This document shows positions 57,523 through 64,000 of a DNA stretch of 64,000 nt, in pieces. The translations under genes and the position numbers were made by a program. This stretch comes from Diadophis punctatus similis (Eukaryota; Chordata; Lepidosauria; Squamata; Dipsadidae). The stretch is taken from contig JALIGW010000002.1 in the NCBI GenBank assembly GCA_023053685.1, positions 171,521,430 through 171,585,429 of the forward strand, written 5' to 3'. The number at the start of each line of letters is the position of its first letter. Position 1 is the stretch's first letter. The notes beneath the pieces are model-generated. The model saw nothing but the letters and a program-made list of their open reading frames with translations, searched no databases and was not told the origin of the DNA.

Positions 57523-57670
57523 CATTTTAAAAATTGGTGGATGATGTTTTTGAGCTTAATTTGTTTGAGAACTTTTGGGTTTGTTAACTTATCCACCTCT
57601 TTATCTCTCTATAGCTTCCCTGAATGGCTGTGTTTTCTGCTCTGAAAGAGTTCCATTAAAGGAACTCCCC

Positions 57671-57903
57671 CATAGAATATCAGAGTTGGAAGAGACTTTG
57701 GAGGTCTTCTAGTCCAACCCCATGCTGAAGCAGAAGACCCTATACCAGTGTTTCCCAACCTTGGCAAGTTGAAGATGTCTGGACTTCAACTCCCAGAATT
57801 CTGGGAGTTGAAGTCCAGACATCTTCAACTTGCCAAGGTTGGGAAACACTGCCCTATACCATTTCAGACAGGTGGCTGTGCAGTGTCTTCTTAAAAGTCA
57901 CAC
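57671..57903 (-). mobile_element. CR1 LINE 3' end, antisense, with nested MITE
   Basis: 'catagaatatcagagttgga' tail, 'gtcttctagtccaacccc', then (after the MITE) 'atttcagacaggtggctgtg' and 'cttcttaaaa' follow the CR1 3' end in reverse. Confidence 0.85.
57746..57851. mobile_element. Perfectly palindromic hAT MITE, 106 bp, in CR1
   Basis: CAGTGTTTCCCAACCTTGGC is mirrored exactly at the other end. The centre is 'cccagaattctggg' and I see no mismatch between arms. CCCTATAC is at both 57738-57745 and 57852-57859. Confidence 0.96.
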
Positions 57904-58854
57904 CATCTTCCTCTTTAATTTTGAATAGAAGAGAGGGAAGCCAGGGAAGCTTGGAGGTAAAGGGGCAGGGGGAAATTGTACAGGAAACTTGTACATACCA
58001 CTTCCCCATCTTGTAATGAAGTTAAGGACAAGACCTTGATAATTTCACTGAAGATTTACGTCTCTCTCTTTAATCATCGAAATTTGCTTCTTTCTCATTA
58101 ATGTGAAGAATAGTAAAAAAAATGCAAACAATGTTTTTTTGTGTGTTAAAAATAGATCAAGCATACTGGTGCAATGTAATGACTAGGAATGGAGAATAGA
58201 GCTGTCTTGATTCAAATATTACCTGAGTTATAAACTTAATATACAACCCTATGAACTGTATTGTTAATTTAACCTCACTTCTTCACTAACAGTATGGAAT
58301 AATACTGACCAGATTTGGGAGGTAGCCTTATAAAATTATGCATATAGTATGTAGAAATACTTAGGATTAGAGAAAATACTACATGAATTTCCCAAGCGTA
58401 ATCCAGAAATTTAAGAAAATACATGGCGAGAAGCAAACAAAATTTCATAGGGAATATGTGTAATTTGCAAGGACAGAGAGTTATGATGTAGTTGATTTTG
58501 ATATAAACAATATTTTATCTGATCTCCTATTTCAGTTTCATTTGATTACTATTTTTATTCCTTTTTTCTACTTTGCAAAAGGTTTACTGCAAAAGATAAT
58601 CATGTTTTGTTTTATTTGGTATATGTGTTCAAATTTTTCTGATGAAATAGTATGATGGAATATGTCTAGATTTTAACATAGACATTAACAACTAGAAGTA
58701 GCAATTGCAACCAAGTTATACATTATTGTCACAAACCATTGATTTGATTAAAATCTTTTTAAAATCCATGTGTTTCCATTATGTTACAAAAATAAATAAA
58801 TAAAGTGGTGACTACTATATCATCCAGTCATTCTTGTGGAATGTTTTCAAGGAT
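57904..58854. other. No recognised feature
   Basis: An AAAT run near 58785-58802; otherwise nothing. Confidence 0.45.
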
Positions 58855-59345
58855 TTTTATTAAGAGTTTTACCAAAAACATAACAACTAAAAGAAAGAAA
58901 GGAAGAAAAAAAGAAAAGAAAAACAGCAAAAGTGCAGACAGAAAGAATAAAAAGAAATGAAAGAATCTTCTGATTTCCTCTGTAGAAAATATAAGCACAA
59001 TTACAAAATTATCTCTTACTTCATGATTACAAAAGAAAGTCCATATCCCCTAATACCCAGTTTTTTCTAATCATCAAAAACTACAAGTCCTAAGTGCATT
59101 TTTCCTGTTTCAGGCAAAAAGTCTATAAGTCTATAAGACATTTCCAGTCAGCCATAAATGTAGACATTGTTTTTTCCATAACCAAAAATATTAATTTAGC
59201 CATGTCCACAAGCTCCATCAACCATTCCTCCATTGTGGGTAGTGTTGAATATTTCCACTTTTCAGCATATAATAATCTTACTGCAATTATCATAAAAAAA
59301 CCCAAAGTTGCCTGGTTTCAATTGTACTTTAACTTTTAAAATAAC
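58855..59345 (-). pseudogene. L1 LINE 3' end (ORF2 C-terminus and 3'UTR)
   Basis: A minus-strand frame (59305-59123) reads MIIAVRLLYAEKWK, then LPTMEEWLMELVDMAKL and MADWKCLIDL-stop. This is the L1 ORF2 tail pattern (AAR.L.A..WK....PT..EW). The A-rich 3'UTR ends near 58855 with 'ctcttaataaaaa'. It is truncated upstream near 59345. Confidence 0.8.
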
Positions 59346-61062
59346 TTTTAAAAAAGGAGGCAATAATTTAGTCATGTTCTTTCACTTCATGGGCACCTCT
59401 CATATTGCTCTTGATAGTATCCCAAGCTTGGAATAGGATTACAGATGTCATAGAAGGCTTTTAGCTAATCAAAAAGTTACCAATAATTATCAGTAGATAT
59501 ATATTTCTCAGTATGATTCAGTACCATTTAATAAGAAAATAGTCATCAAAGCACCATTGTGAATCTTCTGCTTGTTCTCAGTCATATTGTCACCTTTTAT
59601 ATCATTCTATGTTTGATTAGATAACCCTCCTCTCTTCATGGTCAGGGTAGGATACCTAGATCTTTCATGAAAAGAGAAAGCCACCAATATAGACATGATG
59701 ACTCATCAATACTTCTGTTGAAATCATAGACTCCTGAAGAAAATGTTGTATATAAAATGGTTGTCACAATCAATTTTCTTCTGATCTTTTGCAAATTAGC
59801 CATTAATAATAGTCAAGAAATCAGAAGATATTTCACCATGCTTCTGCACATTACATTTGCTTCCATGATTTGCTGTTCAGTTCTTCTTCAGGAGACACAT
59901 TCCTAGCCCTGAAACCTCTTGCACGTCTAAGACTTAAGTAAACATGAAAGCAAAGTCAACAAGTCTAACATTCCCAGTGTCTTTATTTGCACCTGGTGAG
60001 TGTGGAATCTGGTGTTGTTGGGCTGGAGGAGGGCGTCTCTTTTGTCTCTTTGTCCATTTGAAAAATGAATGTCATATACTTTGGTTGCCCTCATGTATTG
60101 TCACTAAATACAAAACAAAGTGTAGCTACATATTAGTAATAGAAGAGAGAGAATGCCAAATTTTATGTGAGTCATCTAATTCTTTTATTATAATTGTGCA
60201 GGATTTTTTTATTTACTCTTTTTTTTGAAAAATGAAACAACACGTTGGAAGTTCTTTTTGAGTTCTGTCACCCTTCTTTTTTTGCCGAGCGCAGTCATTC
60301 TTCATATGTTGAGGAATGAAAAGCACTTCAGAGTCATTTCATTCCTCTCACTGTTCTGCTTTACAGATAGATAAAAATAAAAATAACCACAGGAATCAGA
60401 TATGCCAGAGTCGTGATTAGGCTTGCATTTCTTGTTTTCTCTTTTTGTTTATTTATTTACTGTATTTAGTATTGAAACTGAGGTAATGTCCTTGTGATAA
60501 TTCATCACGAAACCAGTATGAATGATGCACGATTGACACTGCCAATACTAACTTTATTTAACTCATTGGCAAAACATGAGGTGATTCACAGGCGGGCCAA
60601 TTTTATATAACCAAGTATACATTGATGAACATGATTTTCTCAAGGTACTCTAAAACACAACTTTAAATGTAACTAGGGAATTATCCGTTTCCTTTGTGCA
60701 CCATTTATGAATGTGCATTTATTCTATATGAAATGAATAGAGACAGAAAATATTTTGGGAGACAGAACAAGGCCCACCATCAGCTTTGTACCAATTGCTC
60801 TTGACAGATGAAAGATGGAATAGGGCTTGAAGCCTAAATTTTCTTTGACCAGACAAGCAATATTTCTAGCTTTGATCCTTATATTATTACTTTTGTTTCA
60901 ATCACAACTATCTTTAAATACAGTGTCAGTATTTAAATATTTTTAAATAATTAGAAGGGTATTCCATCTGAGGTATTTCTTCAGAGGAAACCCTTCAAAG
61001 GAAATATGTGTCACACTGCTTCTCCATGGAAAATAAATATTAGATACATCCAATTATATACA
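59346..61062. other. No recognised gene
   Basis: Mixed AT-rich sequence. 60240-60650 is less AT-biased and could hold conserved non-coding sequence, which cannot be judged here. Confidence 0.35.
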
Positions 61063-61150
61063 CAGAGCCTGTGTGGTATAGTATACTGATTACACTACAA
61101 AAGTGACTGTACAGATCCTAGTTCAAATCTGTGAACTCTGAACCTATTGG
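61063..61150 (+). mobile_element. Possible tRNA-like SINE head
   Basis: 'gagcctgtgtggtatagtatactg' and 'tcctagttcaaatctgtg' have A-box and B-box-like spacing. No SINE body is recognised. Confidence 0.4.
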
Positions 61151-63003
61151 GATTAATCTCTATCCTGTGTTCCTTGTGAGGAGAAATTGGTATGTGTGTA
61201 TGTGTGCATGTGTTTATGCGTATGTGTGTGTGGAGACAACTGTTCAAGTTGTCCAAATCTCACAAGAAGGAAGAAAATGAAATGAAATTGAGACTTGTTC
61301 CCCAATCTGTAGTTTTTAATGCATTAGGACACTTTGTTGAGTGTATCTCTAAACAAAGGTATCCACAAAATTGGTTTTGGACAAGGAACCAAGAGGAGGT
61401 TGAAAATTACCAAATGATACAATCAGGTATATTTTTCAGCAATGGGAAATTCTCTTTTTTTTCTGTCACCATTACCAGAATGAATTTGGGCTGTCTCAAA
61501 ATCAAACGAAATTTTTATTAGTTTGCTCTTTGATTTCTTCTTCACCATTAAAGGTCATGGAACATCTCACTGGTTGTAGCCAATACTTTAAGGACACAAA
61601 ATATGTAACTACCAAAATGAAATAGCCTTTTAGAGTTTTTCAGAGAATGACTTAACAAGAAGGCTTAAATTTTGATTCATGTGAAACAATATATTTGGAT
61701 ACTTGAATATTCTCCCAGCCTTGGGTTAGGATTGTGGTTGAGCCACTTTGGATTTTGGTGCTGTCTTCTGGTGAGCCTTTTCTGTAATATATATTGTATT
61801 CTTTTTAATTTTTTAATTATAAGCCACCCAGTCTCTATGGAGTTGGTCTTGAAACTGAAACAACCAAAACAATAATAAATAGTAGTGAAACTAAGTTTTG
61901 GTAAGAAATTACTATGGGACCCTAAAGCTGCTTTTTCCTTAAAAGGAAAAGTATGAAGCATGATTTCAAATGATAATGTAATATGTAATTGGGCAAGAGA
62001 AAGGCCTTGTTCCATATGGAGGAGCTAATCAGAGAGTGTTCAAGGAAAAAACTGTAGCAAATGTTATCCTTTGTAATCTGAAGAACGCTAAGTTTAGAAA
62101 TATTTGTCAGAAGGACAAATAGTGAAAAGAAAAAAAATCCTGAAGCTCTTTTATTTTATTTTTAAATAACCCCATCTCTTTTATGAGTATGGATTAAGTT
62201 TTGGAAATATCAGAACACTCAGCCAGTCAAATCTATAGAACTGACCCAAGTCTTATTAGGGTTGGGTTAAATTCATACTGAACATAACGATTTACTCTGA
62301 AAAACTGTTCTAAGATACAAACAGTGAATATGCTGGACAGAGGGAGAATACACCAGGAAAAATATCCTACTGCTAGGATTTTTAAAACAATCAGGAAAAA
62401 CACTGGATTTCTGAACTGTTTTAGGAGATAACATATAATCCTACTGGGAAAAATTCTAAAATTTCTTCTCTAGACAATATGTATAGTAATCACTGTTAGG
62501 ATTGGTCTCCATTGGTTCAAACATTGGAAAGTAAAAACAGTTTTTTTTATCTAAATGGGTAGAAGAGTGACCAACTTTGCTTTATATCTCCCTTTCTAAA
62601 AGCTAGAGACAATTATGTTTTTAAGCAGTGAAATGTGGGGATTTTAAATTTATGATTTGTTGGGAGTAAACTCTTCAGTGGATTCTTGTCACTGGCTGGG
62701 AAAGAGCTACGACAGCGGCACCAGATTCTTGACTTTAATAGGAAAAAAAGGCAAGTAGGAGAAAATGATGGAAAAGCACTGTAGGATGTCATGTTATTGG
62801 TGTTGAGTTGACTGTGAGTAAATGAGAGAAAAAGACATAGATGTTTCCGTGCTTTGGATGAGCAAGGATCAATGTTCACTGTTTTCCTTTTAATGGGGAG
62901 AGGATCTAGAGTTGTGGTTAAGAATAATATACTGATTCTGTTGGGCATTCTACCCCAAAGCATTATATTTCTAACTGAAACAAGATAAAACAGAAAAAAA
63001 GTG
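61151..63003. other. No recognised feature
   Basis: A short GT-rich run near 61190-61230; nothing else. Confidence 0.45.
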
Positions 63004-63048
63004 GTGGGAGAGGGAGGGAGGGAAGGGAAGGGAAGAGAAGAGAAATGG
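63004..63048. repeat. GGGA/GAAG purine-rich simple repeat
   Basis: 'gagggagggagggaaggg' type sequence, followed by a short 'agatagctaag' repetition to about 63080. Confidence 0.85.
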
Positions 63049-63080
63049 AAAACAAGATAGCTAAGCTAAGATAGCTAAGA

Positions 63081-64000
63081 AGACTAAACGGCTTGGCTTC
63101 CATTGTACTTGATTGGAGGACAACCTCGGCTTCCTACTTTCTGGTCCCAATGATGTCCCTGTTTCCAGAATGTCCTGCTGCCCACATCCCAAGAAACCTG
63201 AGAATGTAAGCAAGATTCTTTGTTTGCTCAGCACACTCATTAGCGAAGAAAGCTACAGAAGGGTATGAGTTGCTTTCTGCTCTCTTTTCCTGGTTGTTGA
63301 TTTTGTTATTGTACATTTCATGTGTGGCTGAGAGAGTCATTAGAAGGCTTAAAGGGACTGCTTGTGGTGATAGAAGCAGGCTACAAAACATGCAGTATTC
63401 ATGGAATGCACTGGGCAGAATGGAGGGGTGATGATGGATAAGAAGAATAGGATTTCTCCCCCCTCCCTGTTTGACATTATTTGCACAAAGCAAAACACAA
63501 ACGAATGGAGTTTTTCATCAATCAGTTGGCCATGCACATAGGCAGCTGTGCAACATGACAGAACAGACCTACAGATTATATTGTTTATAAACAGGTTGCT
63601 TGAAAGCCAGTGTTATGGCTTGCTTTGTCAGAACTTGAATGATTGTTTGATTAATCCACTGCTGCTGCTTTTGCTGCTGAACAAAGAAAAAGTACGGTAA
63701 GTTCCATCCAATTGTACCTGACTTAAAATATGTTTGCATAGACACCATTTTTCAGGAGGAAAAAGTGGACAATGCCTCATCTGTCCAATGGAAGAAAGTT
63801 TAAAGCCAGCAAGAACACAGTCCTAGAAAATTTGGAATTGTTATATTTTTTTATGGCAGCCGAATGCAATTTTTAAAGACCGAAGTCAGGGACACAACAA
63901 AGCAGTGTGTGTTTCATTATGTGTGTGTTTGTATGTGGCAGGTCAATGTGTCAAATCATTGGTTTAATTTAATATACATATCGTTAAAATTACATTAAAT
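63081..64000. other. No recognised feature
   Basis: Nothing supported through the end of the window. Confidence 0.45.

Noticed and set aside
62613..62963. 116-codon minus frame
   Set aside because: Composition and lack of any motif suggest chance.

Overview
The window reads as intergenic or intronic DNA from a squamate reptile, most likely a snake. The evidence is the mix of mobile elements: Bov-B/RTE, CR1, L2, L1 and R4-type LINEs; tRNA-headed and 5S-rRNA-headed squamate SINEs; many non-autonomous hAT elements; and very long simple repeats, including a CR1 3' end running into an (ATTCT)n/(TTCTG)n array, as described for snake CR1 elements. I found no convincing host protein-coding exon in its native place, no tRNA gene and no CRISPR. 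Names of repeat families come from memory of consensus sequences and could not be searched here.

Layout. 1-10.5 kb: mostly plain AT-rich sequence with a 557-bp hAT (3360-3916), an antisense L1 reverse-transcriptase fragment (4443-5040), an unclassified AT-rich block with a tandem triplication, and a (CA)n array. 10.6-12.3 kb: the key region, a 1,420-bp hAT-like element (10718-12137) inside a SINE. 13.9-29.3 kb: SINEs, a 5S-derived SINE, an R4-type LINE broken by two DNA elements, Bov-B, an L2 broken by a hAT, a (CT)n array and minisatellites. 29.8-30.65 kb: an 820-bp compound simple repeat. 32-46 kb: CR1 copies (one about 1.7 kb with two nested insertions), a hAT with transposase remnant, and a mariner-like element. 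47-64 kb: palindromic hAT MITEs, a second long CT/TATC array, a 310-bp palindromic hAT, a solo LTR, a tandem duplication with an LTR-like insertion, and an L1 3' end.

Main discovery. The element at 10718-12137 has matching termini (TAAAGTGACCAGA / TCTGGTCACCTTA) and a perfect 8-bp target duplication (GACTAGTT). It carries two near-identical 489-bp arms in inverted orientation. Each arm contains what I recognise as the proximal promoter, 5'UTR and first coding segment of a HES1/HES4 (hairy/enhancer-of-split) gene: an N-box (CACAAG), the block GAGCCGTTCGCGTGCAG, a TATA box, and then about 220 nt downstream an ATG opening MPADLMEKSSSSP, the HES1/HES4 N-terminus. The two captured promoters point at each other across an 83-nt spacer. 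This looks like a Pack-type DNA transposon that captured and inverted a Notch-pathway/oscillator promoter. It could disseminate that promoter, or make a long hairpin RNA matching the HES 5' end. A GC-rich TGCGCATGCGCA (NRF1-like) hairpin in this element recurs intact in the 310-bp palindromic hAT at 55431 and in decayed form in three other hATs of the window.
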